DNA of 64,000 bases from Acinetobacter lwoffii. GTDB taxonomy: Bacteria; Pseudomonadota; Gammaproteobacteria; Pseudomonadales; Moraxellaceae. The notes below the pieces were generated by a model. It was not told where the DNA came from. It did not search any database and saw only the letters and a list, made by a program, of their open reading frames with translations. This document shows positions 17,634 to 27,137 of the stretch, piece after piece. Numbering within the stretch: the stretch's first letter is position 1; each line of letters opens with the position of its first letter. A program made the position numbers and the translations under genes. The stretch lies in contig NZ_JALJVC010000014.1 in assembly GCF_022967985.1 (NCBI RefSeq), positions 1 through 64,000 of the forward strand. The letters are read 5' to 3'.

Positions 17634-18851
17634 ATGAAAATTCTTCTTTTAACGCAGTGGTTTGATCCTGAACCTACTTTTAAAGGACTGGCTTTTGCCA
17701 AAGAGTTAAAACGACAAGGTCATGATGTTCAGGTACTCACGGGGTTCCCAAATTATCCAGGTGGGAAAATTTATGATGGATATAAATTAAAACTTTATCA
17801 ACGTGAAGAAGTAGATGGAATATCCATTTTACGTGTTGCTTTATATCCTAATCATGATAGCTCTGCGTTAAAAAGAATTTTTAATTATATTAGCTTTGCA
17901 TTTATGGCAATACTTTTTGGCATTTTTGCAACCAAAAAAGCTGATGTCATTTATGCTTATCATCCCCCGTTAACTGTGGGGATCACTGCTATTTTTATGA
18001 AACTTTTTCGACGTACACCGATTGTCTATGACATTCAGGATATGTGGCCTGATACCCTAAAAGCAACAGGCATGCTGAATAACAATAAAATTTTAAATCT
18101 TATTGATTCAGTCTGTAAGCTGGTTTATAGGTTTGCTGATCATATTGTCGTTTTATGTCCAGGCTTTAAAAAGCTGCTGACAGAACGTGGTGTACCAGAA
18201 GAAAAAATTAGCATTATTTATAATTGGTGTGATGAGCAGAGTTTAACGCAGGCTCAGTCTGCAAAGGTTGAATATCAACAACTCATGCAGAATAAATTTA
18301 ATATTGTTTTTGCAGGAAATATGGGAAAAGCTCAGGCTTTGGATACTATTTTAGAGGTTGCTAAAAAAGTCCAACATATTAAGGATATTCAATTTGTCTT
18401 TGTTGGCGGAGGAACAGAAACTGAACGTTTAAAACAACGTTTAATTGTTGAAAATATATCTAACGCGATTTTTATCCCTCGTATGCCTATGGCTGAAGTT
18501 GGCGGTGTATTAGAGCTGTCTAATTTATTACTGGTACACTTAAAAAAAGATCCTTTATTTGAAATCACAGTACCTTCTAAAACTCAGGCTTATATGGCGA
18601 TGGGTAAACCCGTGTTAATGGCTGTAGAGGGTAATGCTGCTGATCTTGTAAAAGCTGCTGAGTGCGGTTGTGTAGCAATATCTGAAAATGTAGAAAGTAT
18701 TCAGCAAGCTATTTTAAAAATTTATCACTTACCTGCTAGTGAGCAACTACAAATGGGCTTGAATGCGCGTAATTATTATTTACAGGAATTATCTTTAGAA
18801 AGTGGCGTTAAACAGTTCATTGAAGTTTTTGAAAAGGTACAACATGATTAA
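17634..18851 (+). CDS. WbuB-like glycosyltransferase, probable L-FucNAc transferase
   Basis: This 405-residue GT4 begins MKILLLTQWFDPEPTFKGLAFAKEL and has GHDVQVLTGFPNYPGG, YDIQDMWPDTL, FAGNMGKAQALD and TVPSKTQAYMAMGKPVL. This layout is characteristic of the WbuB family, which transfers L-FucNAc in several O-antigens. Its place directly after fnlC, 3 bases away, supports the same donor here. The 3' end overlaps the initiating transferase by 8 bases. If QuiNAc4NAc is the first sugar, this enzyme may add FucNAc second. Confidence 0.88.
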   Translation: MKILLLTQWFDPEPTFKGLAFAKELKRQGHDVQVLTGFPNYPGGKIYDGYKLKLYQREEVDGISILRVALYPNHDSSALKRIFNYISFAFMAILFGIFATKKADVIYAYHPPLTVGITAIFMKLFRRTPIVYDIQDMWPDTLKATGMLNNNKILNLIDSVCKLVYRFADHIVVLCPGFKKLLTERGVPEEKISIIYNWCDEQSLTQAQSAKVEYQQLMQNKFNIVFAGNMGKAQALDTILEVAKKVQHIKDIQFVFVGGGTETERLKQRLIVENISNAIFIPRMPMAEVGGVLELSNLLLVHLKKDPLFEITVPSKTQAYMAMGKPVLMAVEGNAADLVKAAECGCVAISENVESIQQAILKIYHLPASEQLQMGLNARNYYLQELSLESGVKQFIEVFEKVQHD

Positions 18852-19455
18852 GCGCCTTCTCGATATTATCATCGCCTCCATAGCTCTGATCCTGCTTTCA
18901 CCCCTTTATGCCTTTGTTGCTTACAAAGTAAAAAAGAACTTAGGTTCGCCTGTGCTATTTCGTCAGGTACGTCCCGGTTTACATGGCAAGCCCTTTGAAA
19001 TGATCAAGTTCCGGACCATGAAAGATGCTGTGGACGAGCAGGGTAAGCCATTGCCGGACAATGAGCGTTTAACACCTTTTGGCCAAATGCTGCGTTCTAC
19101 CAGTCTGGATGAAATGCCAGAACTCTGGAACGTGATCAAAGGCGATATGAGTATTGTCGGTCCACGCCCCCTGCTGATGGAATACCTGCCACTTTACAGT
19201 CCCGAACAGGCCAAACGCCATAATGTCCGTCCGGGCATGACCGGTCACGCGCAGGTCAATGGCCGCAATGCCATTGGCTGGGAAGAAAAATTTAAGCTGG
19301 ATACCTGGTATGTGGAAAATCAGTCGATATGGCTCGATTTTAAAATTATGTTTAAAACGATACATAAAGTTTTAGCAAAAGATGATATCAGTGCTGAGGG
19401 TGAAGCGACCATGACCAAATTTACCGGCACAAAAACGGACAAGATTCATGACTGA
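18844..19455 (+). CDS. Initiating sugar-phosphate transferase (PglC/WeeH type), probable QuiNAc4NAc-1-P transferase
   Basis: From the ATG at 18844 (overlapping the WbuB-like gene) it is 203 residues. A single membrane anchor (RLLDIIIASIALILLSPLY) is followed by RPGLHGKPFEMIKFRTM, STSLDEMPELWN, GDMSIVGPRPLLMEYL, and PGMTGHAQVNGRN. It transfers a sugar phosphate to undecaprenyl phosphate, starting each capsule repeat. It is immediately followed by the three genes that make UDP-QuiNAc4NAc, an arrangement like weeH-weeI-weeJ-weeK of the emulsan locus, so that sugar is the likely substrate. GC is much higher than in the block before fnlA. Confidence 0.92.
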   Translation: MIKRLLDIIIASIALILLSPLYAFVAYKVKKNLGSPVLFRQVRPGLHGKPFEMIKFRTMKDAVDEQGKPLPDNERLTPFGQMLRSTSLDEMPELWNVIKGDMSIVGPRPLLMEYLPLYSPEQAKRHNVRPGMTGHAQVNGRNAIGWEEKFKLDTWYVENQSIWLDFKIMFKTIHKVLAKDDISAEGEATMTKFTGTKTDKIHD

Positions 19456-20104
19456 AATCTATGCCGTGTATGGCGTTTCAGGTTGTGGCCGAAGCTTGAT
19501 GCCTGTCGCCCGTCAGCAATTACAGCGTCAGTATATAAAAACCGAAATCTATTTTATTGATGACAGTTTGATCGAAGAAATGTCGGTTAATGGGCATAGA
19601 GCGTTAAATTATGCAGCATTTAAAAATCTAAAGGCTGATAGAAAGTCAGTTCTCATTGCGATTGCCAATAGTCAGGTTCGTGAAAAAATTGCGATAAAAC
19701 TTGAACAAGATGCAATTGAGCTGTGGGCAGTTCAGGCAGATAATGTCGTATGTATGGATGATATAGAGATTGCCCCAGGTGCTGCTTTAAGTCCCTTTGT
19801 AACCCTCACCTCTAATATTAAAATTGGCAAATGTTTTCATGCCAACCTATACAGTTATGTTGAGCATGACTGTGTCATTGGTGATTATGTCACCTTTGCT
19901 CCCGGGGTGAAATGCAATGGCAATATCCATATCGAAGACCATGCCTATATTGGAACAGGTGCCGTGATCAAACAGGGCACACCGGACAAGCCTTTGGTGA
20001 TTGGCAAAGGCGCCGTGGTCGGTATGGGGGCAGTCGTGACCAAAAGTGTACCACCGGGTGTAACAGTAATCGGCAATCCGGCACGGATTCTAGAGAAAAA
20101 ATAA
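19448..20104 (+). CDS. weeI: PglD-like sugar acetyltransferase (UDP-QuiNAc4NAc synthesis)
   Basis: This 218-residue protein has an N-terminal PglD-type nucleotide-binding domain (AVYGVSGCGRSLMPVARQ) and a C-terminal left-handed beta-helix of hexapeptide repeats (CVIGDYVTFAPGVKCNGNI, YIGTGAVIKQG, VVGMGAVVTKSVPPGVTVIGNPAR). PglD acetylates the 4-amino group of the UDP-sugar made by the next two genes with acetyl-CoA, giving UDP-QuiNAc4NAc. It overlaps the initiating transferase by 8 bases. Gene name by position and similarity to the emulsan locus. Another acyl group, such as hydroxybutyryl, cannot be excluded. Confidence 0.87.
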   Translation: MTEIYAVYGVSGCGRSLMPVARQQLQRQYIKTEIYFIDDSLIEEMSVNGHRALNYAAFKNLKADRKSVLIAIANSQVREKIAIKLEQDAIELWAVQADNVVCMDDIEIAPGAALSPFVTLTSNIKIGKCFHANLYSYVEHDCVIGDYVTFAPGVKCNGNIHIEDHAYIGTGAVIKQGTPDKPLVIGKGAVVGMGAVVTKSVPPGVTVIGNPARILEKK

Positions 20105-20135
20105 GTTTTTAAATTTTAAAAATTCAGGACACATC

Positions 20136-21305
20136 ATGTTAAACACTGCATTTGAACCATGGCCAAGTTTTACTCAGGAAGAAGCGGATGCGGTTTCTCA
20201 GGTATTATTGTCGAATAAAGTCAACTACTGGACTGGACAGGAATGCCGAGAGTTTGAAAAAGAATTTGCCCGGTTTGCAGAAACCAAATATGCCGTGGCG
20301 CTGGCTAATGGCACTGTAGCTTTGGATGTAGCGTTAAAAGCCTTAGGCATTGGCGCAGGGGATGACGTGATTGTCACTTCTCGTACTTTTTTAGCTTCTG
20401 CCAGTTCTATTGTCACGGCTGGGGCAAATCCGATCTTCGCTGATGTTGAACTGGACTCCCAAAATATTTCTGCACGAACAATTGAAGCAGTTTTAACCCC
20501 AAATACCAAAGCGATTATCTGTGTACATCTGGCGGGCTGGATGTGCGACATGGATCCGATCATGCAGCTGGCTGCCGATAAAGGCCTGTATGTAATTGAA
20601 GACTGTGCACAGGCGCATGGGGCAAAATACAAAGGCAAATCTGCGGGTTCAATCGGTCATGTCGCGGCCTGGTCCTTCTGTCAGGACAAGATTATGACGA
20701 CAGGCGGTGAAGGCGGTATGGTGACCACCAATGACGAAACCCTGTGGAAAAAAATGTGGTCTTATAAAGATCACGGTAAGAACTTTGACAGCATCTATAA
20801 CAAGCAGCATCCACCGGGGTTCCGCTGGTTACATGACTCTTTTGGTACTAACTGGCGTATGATGGAAATGCAGGCAGTGATTGGGCGTATTCAGCTCAAA
20901 ATGATGCCGGAATGGACGGAAAAACGTACTAAAAATGCTGAAAGAATTTTGAGTTGTTTTGAGAATAGTCCATATTTTACTGTACATCGCCCATCCGATG
21001 ATTATGTACATGCTGCTTATAAATGTTATGTGCAGGTCAATATCGATGCTTTGCCTGAAGGATGGTCACGTGACCGAATTATGGCAGAGATTAATGCTTT
21101 GGGCGTGCCTTGTTTCAGCGGATCTTGCTCAGAGGTCTATTTGGAGCATGCGTTTGATCATACAAAATGGCGTCCAGTAGAACGTTTGAAAAATGCGCAG
21201 CAATTGGGTGAAACTAGTTTAATGTTTTTGGTGCATCCGACATTAACAGAAAATAATATTCAAACAACCGAATATGGCATTCAACAAGTGATTGCTCGTA
21301 TATAA
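20136..21305 (+). CDS. weeJ: PglE-like PLP aminotransferase (UDP-QuiNAc4NAc synthesis)
   Basis: This DegT/DnrJ/EryC1-family aminotransferase converts the UDP-4-keto-6-deoxy sugar to the 4-amino sugar using glutamate as amino donor. The 389 residues include FAETKYAVALANGTVALDVALKALG, IEDCAQAHGAKYKGKSAGSIGHVAAWSF and CQDKIMTTGGEGGM with the PLP-binding Lys. The C-terminal GVPCFSGSCSEVYLE segment matches the PglE/WeeJ group. It lies between the acetyltransferase and the dehydratase that make its product and substrate. Confidence 0.9.
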   Translation: MLNTAFEPWPSFTQEEADAVSQVLLSNKVNYWTGQECREFEKEFARFAETKYAVALANGTVALDVALKALGIGAGDDVIVTSRTFLASASSIVTAGANPIFADVELDSQNISARTIEAVLTPNTKAIICVHLAGWMCDMDPIMQLAADKGLYVIEDCAQAHGAKYKGKSAGSIGHVAAWSFCQDKIMTTGGEGGMVTTNDETLWKKMWSYKDHGKNFDSIYNKQHPPGFRWLHDSFGTNWRMMEMQAVIGRIQLKMMPEWTEKRTKNAERILSCFENSPYFTVHRPSDDYVHAAYKCYVQVNIDALPEGWSRDRIMAEINALGVPCFSGSCSEVYLEHAFDHTKWRPVERLKNAQQLGETSLMFLVHPTLTENNIQTTEYGIQQVIARI

Positions 21306-21435
21306 TCTATCAATGATTCAGTCACGTAGAATGTACCGATGGGTGCATTTGATAAATTTATCCAGGTTTCAATTTAGTCATTCTAATATTTAAATTGAGT
21401 TGAAACTTATAAGTCATATTGAGAAGACACATCAC

Positions 21436-23310
21436 GTGAAATCTATCATCTTGCCATTAGTTGAATCTCCACGATCAGCAAAATTAGTATTTTTGGTCGT
21501 CTTGGACTTCTTTATTTTCCCGGTTCTGATCTGGCTTTGTTATGTCATTCGACAGTTTGATCTCGGTGCAGAAGTTGTACCCAATATTCCCTTTGGGTCA
21601 GTTTGGGTCAGTGCTATTACAGTCTTTGCGCTGTTTATTTGTGGTGTATACCGTTTTATTGTTCGTACCTTTAATGAATTTTTTATTGCCAAATTAGGTC
21701 TGGCAACCATATTAAGCGTGATTGGTTTGTACTTGTTGGCTTATAGTACACATGCCTTTATTCCGACATCAATCCCTTTAATGTTTGGTTTTATGATGTT
21801 CGCTTGGGTTTGGTTTAGCCGGGGTATTATTCGTTTTGTCGTTCAATCTTATTTGAAGTCAGGTGTACCGAAAAAACGTATCGCGATTTATGGAGCAGGT
21901 CATGCTGGTCAGCAAGTAGCAGCTACTTTAAACCGTTCTAATGAACATCTACCGATTATATTTATTGATGATGATCCTTCTTTAAGTGGCCAAAATATTG
22001 GTGGTATCCAAGTTTTTTTACCACATATTGCTTTGAAATGTTTTACAAAATTCAAAATTGATGAAATTTTAATTGCACTGCCGTCAGTAGGGCGAATACG
22101 TAAAAGTGAAATTATCAAGTTTTTAGAGCCGGCTCATTTAAAAATTACCGAGATTCCGGGGCTGACTAAACTGGTCAATGGTGAAATTCGAATTTCTGAT
22201 ATTCAGGAAGTGGATATTATTGATTTACTGGGGCGTGATCCTGTACCACCAGTTCCAGCGCTTTTGGCTAAAAATATTAAAAATAAAGTAGTCATGGTGA
22301 CAGGCGCGGGTGGCTCGATTGGTTCAGAACTATGTCGCCAAATTATTAGAAATCAGCCTGTCAAAATTATTATTTATGAGCTAACAGAATTTGCTTTATA
22401 TCGTATCGATAAAGAATTACGTCTTACGGCAAGCTGTGAAATTATTCCAATTTTAGGTTCAGTTCTCGACGAACGTAAGTTAGAACGAGTGATTGAACAA
22501 TATGGCATACAAACCGTTTATCATGCTGCTGCTTATAAGCATGTGCCGCTGGTGGAGTGTAATCCGCTGGCAGGTTTGAAAAACAATGCTGTTGGAACCG
22601 CCTTTAGTGTGAATGCGGCGGTAAAAAAAGGTGTAGAAACCTTTGTGTTGATTTCAACTGATAAAGCGGTACGTCCAACCAATGTGATGGGGGCGACCAA
22701 ACGTATGGCAGAGCTGTACTGTCAGGCTATGGCAGAGGCTCAGGATCAGACCCAGATCAGTATTGTGCGCTTTGGTAATGTCCTCGGTTCTTCAGGCTCG
22801 GTCGTGCCGCTGTTTAAACAGCAAATTGCTAAAGGTGGTCCAATTACCGTGACCGATCCAGAAGTTACCCGTTTCTTTATGACCATTCCGGAAGCCTCGC
22901 AACTGGTGATTCAGGCCGGTGCTTTGGGTACAGGAGGCGACGTGTTCCTGCTGGATATGGGCGAGCCAGTACGGATTCAGGATCTGGCTCGTCAAATGAT
23001 TGCCCTTAGCGGACTCAAAGTCAGAGATAATAAAGACCCGAATGGTGATATTGAAATTCAATATACTGGGCTACGTCCAGGCGAAAAACTTTATGAAGAA
23101 CTGCTGATTGACGAAGAAAATACAGAAATTACCGCGCATACGCGTATTCTACGATCTGTCGAGAAACATTATCCATTGGCAGAAATTCTGGCAGTATTTA
23201 ACCGTATGCATGAACTTAGCGCGACTCAGTCCGATATTGAATGGGCACTGGCACAATTAGAACATTATGTGGATGGTTATGTACGCGGTAACGAAATTAA
23301 AGTGAACTAG
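21436..23310 (+). CDS. gdr: UDP-GlcNAc 4,6-dehydratase, membrane-bound (PglF/WeeK/Gdr type)
   Basis: This enzyme performs the first step towards UDP-QuiNAc4NAc: retaining 4,6-dehydration of UDP-GlcNAc. The N-terminal third has four membrane segments, then a CoA-binding-like domain (AIYGAGHAGQQVAATL). The C-terminal extended SDR has VTGAGGSIGSELCRQI, YHAAAYKHVPLVECNP and STDKAVRPTNVMGATKRMAE (Met in place of catalytic Tyr). I prefer the GTG at 21436 (624 residues, GAGAAG 9 bases upstream) over an in-frame TTG at 21400 that has no ribosome site. A 130-base gap separates it from weeJ. Confidence 0.9.
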   Translation: MKSIILPLVESPRSAKLVFLVVLDFFIFPVLIWLCYVIRQFDLGAEVVPNIPFGSVWVSAITVFALFICGVYRFIVRTFNEFFIAKLGLATILSVIGLYLLAYSTHAFIPTSIPLMFGFMMFAWVWFSRGIIRFVVQSYLKSGVPKKRIAIYGAGHAGQQVAATLNRSNEHLPIIFIDDDPSLSGQNIGGIQVFLPHIALKCFTKFKIDEILIALPSVGRIRKSEIIKFLEPAHLKITEIPGLTKLVNGEIRISDIQEVDIIDLLGRDPVPPVPALLAKNIKNKVVMVTGAGGSIGSELCRQIIRNQPVKIIIYELTEFALYRIDKELRLTASCEIIPILGSVLDERKLERVIEQYGIQTVYHAAAYKHVPLVECNPLAGLKNNAVGTAFSVNAAVKKGVETFVLISTDKAVRPTNVMGATKRMAELYCQAMAEAQDQTQISIVRFGNVLGSSGSVVPLFKQQIAKGGPITVTDPEVTRFFMTIPEASQLVIQAGALGTGGDVFLLDMGEPVRIQDLARQMIALSGLKVRDNKDPNGDIEIQYTGLRPGEKLYEELLIDEENTEITAHTRILRSVEKHYPLAEILAVFNRMHELSATQSDIEWALAQLEHYVDGYVRGNEIKVN

Positions 23311-23322
23311 GTTTTTATAGAT

Positions 23323-24198
23323 ATGATCAAAAAAGCAATTCTCCCTGTGGCGGGTCTAGGTACACGTTTTTTACCTGCCAGTAAATCCATTCCTAAAGAA
23401 ATGGTGACAGTCGTGGATCGCCCTGCGATTGAATATGTGGTACGTGAAGCGGTTGCTGCCGGAATTGAGCAGATTATTCTGGTGACCCATTCTTCTAAAG
23501 CATCGATTGAAAATTATTTTGATCGTAACTTTGAACTTGAAACCACCCTTGCGCAAAAAAACAAAACGGACTTACTCAAAGAGATTACTGAAATTTTGCC
23601 TGCAGGTGTGAGTGTGATTAGTGTACGTCAGCCTCAGCCTTTAGGCCTGGGGCATGCCGTACTGTGTGCCAAAGCTGTGATTGGCGATGAAGATTTTGCG
23701 GTGTTATTGCCAGATGTGCTAGTGAAAGATCAGGATCCGGAAAATGACCTGTCACGCATGATTCAGCGCTATGTACAATCTCAAGCTTCACAAATCATGG
23801 TTGAAGCAGTGCCTGAACATCTAGTGGACCAATATGGCATTGTTGATGTTGCAGCAGTGCCTGCGGAAGGGAACAGTATTGTCATGCAAGGCATTGTCGA
23901 GAAACCGGCAGTGGGTACAGCACCTTCAAACCTGTCTGTGGTCGGGCGTTATATTCTACCCGCCAAGATCATGCAGCTTTTAGAGCAGACACCACGCGGG
24001 GCAGGCAATGAAATCCAGCTGACCGATGCAATTGCCATGCTGCAGCAGACAGAAGCTGTAGAAGCCTACCGCATGAAAGGCCAGACCTTTGACTGTGGCA
24101 GTAAGTTAGGTTATCTAAAAGCTGTTTTACATTATGGCGTTGATCATCCTAAACTCGGTACTGAGTTTAAAGCATTAATTCAGGAACTGGCTTTGTAA
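23323..24198 (+). CDS. galU: UTP-glucose-1-phosphate uridylyltransferase
   Basis: GalU makes UDP-glucose from glucose-1-phosphate and UTP, the entry to UDP-Glc/Gal precursors for the capsule. The 291 residues show the nucleotidyltransferase signature LPVAGLGTRFLPASKSIPKEM, VDRPAIEYVVREA, QPLGLGHAVLCA, LLPDVLV and VEKPAVGTAPSNL. It starts 12 bases after the dehydratase gene and heads the conserved right-hand group galU-ugd-gpi-gne1. Confidence 0.96.
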   Translation: MIKKAILPVAGLGTRFLPASKSIPKEMVTVVDRPAIEYVVREAVAAGIEQIILVTHSSKASIENYFDRNFELETTLAQKNKTDLLKEITEILPAGVSVISVRQPQPLGLGHAVLCAKAVIGDEDFAVLLPDVLVKDQDPENDLSRMIQRYVQSQASQIMVEAVPEHLVDQYGIVDVAAVPAEGNSIVMQGIVEKPAVGTAPSNLSVVGRYILPAKIMQLLEQTPRGAGNEIQLTDAIAMLQQTEAVEAYRMKGQTFDCGSKLGYLKAVLHYGVDHPKLGTEFKALIQELAL

Positions 24199-24221
24199 TA
24201 AAAATAATAGAAAGGAATAAT

Positions 24222-25478
24222 ATGAAAGTCGCAGTATTGGGAAAAACCCTATTTTCCGGGGTCATGTCGGCCCTTTTATCTGAATGTGGTCATCAGGTGG
24301 TCTGGTGTAATAGCTTCGGTGCAGCTGAATCAGCTCGGCCCTATTTCCAGGATGAATCCCTCCAGCTATTACTGCAAAAACAGGAAAAGTCTGGCTTTTT
24401 AAACTGTTGCGATTTTCAGTATCTGGATTTTAATCAGGATGTTTTTTTCTTTAGTTTTAATGCGACTGAAGAACAACAGGCGTTTCAGATGGTAGATACC
24501 ATCCGGCATGCCTGTTTTGCCCATCCCAAACTAATGATTAATGCCTCGACCTTTGGCTTGCATGGCACGCAACGTTTTCAGCAGTTGCTGCCGAATGATG
24601 ACTGGATTTATCTGCCAGATATTATCCAGGAAGGGAATGCATTGCGTAGCTTTACTCAGGCCACCCAGCTGATTGTGGGCTGTGATCATGCAGATATACA
24701 GCCTAAAATCAAAGAATTATTACGTCCCCTATTTCCACGCGCGCAGCAGTATCTATTTATGCCGGTTCTGGATGCCGAATTTACCAAGCTGAGTATTTCC
24801 GGCATGCTGGCCACCCGGATCAGTTATATGAATGATCTGGCCAGTGTGGCAGAAAAGCTTGGCATTGATATTGAACAGGTACGGCAAGGCATGGCTGCGG
24901 ATAACCGGATTGGTTCTGCCTATCTGTTCCCCGGCGTTGGTTTTGGTGGAGAGAATTTCTCCCATGATATCCGGACGCTTACTCACGCCGTGGCAGATTC
25001 AGGGGTAAAAAACCAGTTGCTGGAACAGGTCTGGGACATTAACGAACAGCAAAAAGAATTACTGTTTCGTAAACTCTGGAACTATTTCCGTGGAGACTTA
25101 AAGGGTAAAGTCATTGCGATTTGGGGTGCAGCCTTTAAGGAAAATACACCGAGTATCCAACAGTCTCCGGTACATGCCATGCTGACCGCTTTGTGGGCGC
25201 AAGGCGTGACGGTCAAGTTACATGACCCTCAGGCAATCGCAAATATTGAAAAGGTCTATGGGCCACGGGAAGATCTGATCCTGTGTAAAGACCAGTATCA
25301 GGCCGTGGAAGGGGCGCATGCCTTGTGTCTGATTACGGCATGGAAACAGTATGGCAGTCCGGATTATCCATATTTGATCAAGCTGATGCAGCATCCCCTG
25401 ATTCTGGATGGGCGTAACCTGTATGATCCGACGTATATCAAGACACGTGGTTTTAATTATATTGGGGTAGGACGTTAA
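24222..25478 (+). CDS. ugd: UDP-glucose dehydrogenase family protein lacking catalytic cysteine (Ugd)
   Basis: By position and overall fold this is the K-locus Ugd (418 residues), which would oxidise UDP-glucose to UDP-glucuronate. It keeps family landmarks: [42 protein letters not shown] and a C-terminal domain ([20 protein letters not shown]). However, the catalytic loop, normally GFGG-x-C-FPKD, reads [10 protein letters not shown]: the nucleophilic Cys is Asn and the following Lys is His. The N-terminal dinucleotide site, normally GxGYVG, reads GKTLFSG. From my memory of Acinetobacter K loci these departures may be usual for this ortholog group. Dehydrogenase activity is therefore doubtful. 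Its ATG overlaps nothing upstream but its stop overlaps gpi (TAATG). Confidence 0.85.
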   Translation: MKVAVLGKTLFSGVMSALLSECGHQVVWCNSFGAAESARPYFQDESLQLLLQKQEKSGFLNCCDFQYLDFNQDVFFFSFNATEEQQAFQMVDTIRHACFAHPKLMINASTFGLHGTQRFQQLLPNDDWIYLPDIIQEGNALRSFTQATQLIVGCDHADIQPKIKELLRPLFPRAQQYLFMPVLDAEFTKLSISGMLATRISYMNDLASVAEKLGIDIEQVRQGMAADNRIGSAYLFPGVGFGGENFSHDIRTLTHAVADSGVKNQLLEQVWDINEQQKELLFRKLWNYFRGDLKGKVIAIWGAAFKENTPSIQQSPVHAMLTALWAQGVTVKLHDPQAIANIEKVYGPREDLILCKDQYQAVEGAHALCLITAWKQYGSPDYPYLIKLMQHPLILDGRNLYDPTYIKTRGFNYIGVGR

Positions 25479-27136
25479 TGTTGAGCCATTTTAATCCAAA
25501 TCTCGACACTGAAACTGTGTGTCAGAAACTCGCCTCGAATAAAGAACAGCTTCAGTCTGAGCATTTGCGGGAGCTGTTTGCAGCTGACCCAGAGCGCTTT
25601 AATCGATATTCTATCCAGTTTGAACAACTGCTATTTGACTATAGTAAACACAGAATCAATAAAAATGTGCTGCAGGGCCTGATCGAATGGGCCGATGCAC
25701 AGAACCTCAGATCCTGGATTGGCTCCCTATTTTCTAATCAGGAAATCAACTATACCGAGCAGCGTGCTGCCATGCACTGGGCACTACGCCTGCCTAAACA
25801 GGACCAACAGCATGCTGATCTGGCAGCAGACGTACATGCCCAGCTGGAGCGGATGTATGCCCTAGTGGAACAGATTCATGCTGGACAGCGTCGCGGTGCT
25901 ACCGGGGAAGTGATTCAGGATGTGGTCAATATTGGTGTTGGTGGATCAGATCTGGGTCCTTTGATGGTCACGCACGCTTTATCTGATTTTAAATACCAGT
26001 CTGCCCAGCCACTCAACGTACATTTTGTTTCGACCATGGATGGTAGTCAGCTGTCCGAGCTGTTGCATCAGCTGCGTCCGGAAACGACACTGTTTATTAT
26101 TTCCTCCAAATCCTTTGGCACCATTGATACTCTGACTAATGCACAAACAGTCCGTTTATGGCTGGAAAAGGCTTTAGGTCAGCATCCTTATATTCTTAAG
26201 CATCATTTTATTGGAGTATCAACCAAGCCGGAAAAAATGACCGCGTGGGGTATCGCACCGGAAAACCAGTTATTGCTTTGGGACTGGGTTGGCGGGCGTT
26301 ATTCACTTTGGTCCTGTATCGGACTGCCAATTGCCTTGAGTATCGGGATTGAAGGCTTTAAGCAGCTGCTCGCTGGCGCCTATGCAGTGGATCAGCATTT
26401 TCAGTACCAGCCTTTTGAACGCAATATTCCGGTATTGATGGGATTGTTGGGAGCCTGGAATACCAATTTTCTGGATATTCAGACCCATGCGATTCTGCCT
26501 TATGACGGACGGCTGAAATATTTTGCATCTTACTTGCAACAGCTGGAAATGGAATCAAATGGTAAGTCAATCCAGCGTAATGGAGAGAAAGTCCAGTTTG
26601 ATACCTGTCCGATCATCTGGGGTGAAGTGGGGCCGAATGCCCAGCATGCCTTCTATCAATTATTGCATCAGGGCACTCAGTCAGTTAGCTGTGATTTTAT
26701 TGCGCCGGTAGAGCGTTATAACAGCCAGCAATATACCTATGCAGACAGTGCCGAAGCATTGGTAGAACAACATCATCTGGCCTTATCTAACTGTCTGGCG
26801 CAGTCGCGTTTACTGGCTTTTGGCAATGAAGCGCTGGATCAGGCCGAATTGGCAAGCTTGCCGGCCTATAAGCAGTATGAAGGTAATCAGCCGAGTAGTA
26901 CCTTGTTGCTGCAAGAGTTGAATCCATACAGTTTGGGCATGCTAATTGCACTCTATGAACATAAGGTATTTGTTCAGTCTGTGCTGTGGAATATCAATCC
27001 GTTTGACCAGTGGGGCGTAGAAAAGGGCAAGGAAATTGCCAACCAGCTATTGCCAATACTGAATGGCGAACAAACCGATCTGAATGGTTTGGACGGTTCT
27101 ACCCAAGGCTTAATTAAAATTTTGTTAGGAAAGTAA
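25478..27136 (+). CDS. gpi: Glucose-6-phosphate isomerase
   Basis: Gpi interconverts glucose-6-phosphate and fructose-6-phosphate, linking hexose phosphate supply to GalU/Pgm and GlmS. The 552-residue protein has the family motifs [42 protein letters not shown], the catalytic region [11 protein letters not shown], and the C-terminal [12 protein letters not shown] signature. Its start codon overlaps the ugd stop by one base. It is a normal member of the right-hand K-locus set. Confidence 0.96.
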   Translation: MLSHFNPNLDTETVCQKLASNKEQLQSEHLRELFAADPERFNRYSIQFEQLLFDYSKHRINKNVLQGLIEWADAQNLRSWIGSLFSNQEINYTEQRAAMHWALRLPKQDQQHADLAADVHAQLERMYALVEQIHAGQRRGATGEVIQDVVNIGVGGSDLGPLMVTHALSDFKYQSAQPLNVHFVSTMDGSQLSELLHQLRPETTLFIISSKSFGTIDTLTNAQTVRLWLEKALGQHPYILKHHFIGVSTKPEKMTAWGIAPENQLLLWDWVGGRYSLWSCIGLPIALSIGIEGFKQLLAGAYAVDQHFQYQPFERNIPVLMGLLGAWNTNFLDIQTHAILPYDGRLKYFASYLQQLEMESNGKSIQRNGEKVQFDTCPIIWGEVGPNAQHAFYQLLHQGTQSVSCDFIAPVERYNSQQYTYADSAEALVEQHHLALSNCLAQSRLLAFGNEALDQAELASLPAYKQYEGNQPSSTLLLQELNPYSLGMLIALYEHKVFVQSVLWNINPFDQWGVEKGKEIANQLLPILNGEQTDLNGLDGSTQGLIKILLGK

Positions 27137-27137
27137 T

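Noticed and set aside
21063..21076. GGTCACGTGACC as a second parS site
   Set aside because: It shares only the CACGTG core, lies inside the weeJ coding sequence, and lacks the GTTT/AAAC arms.
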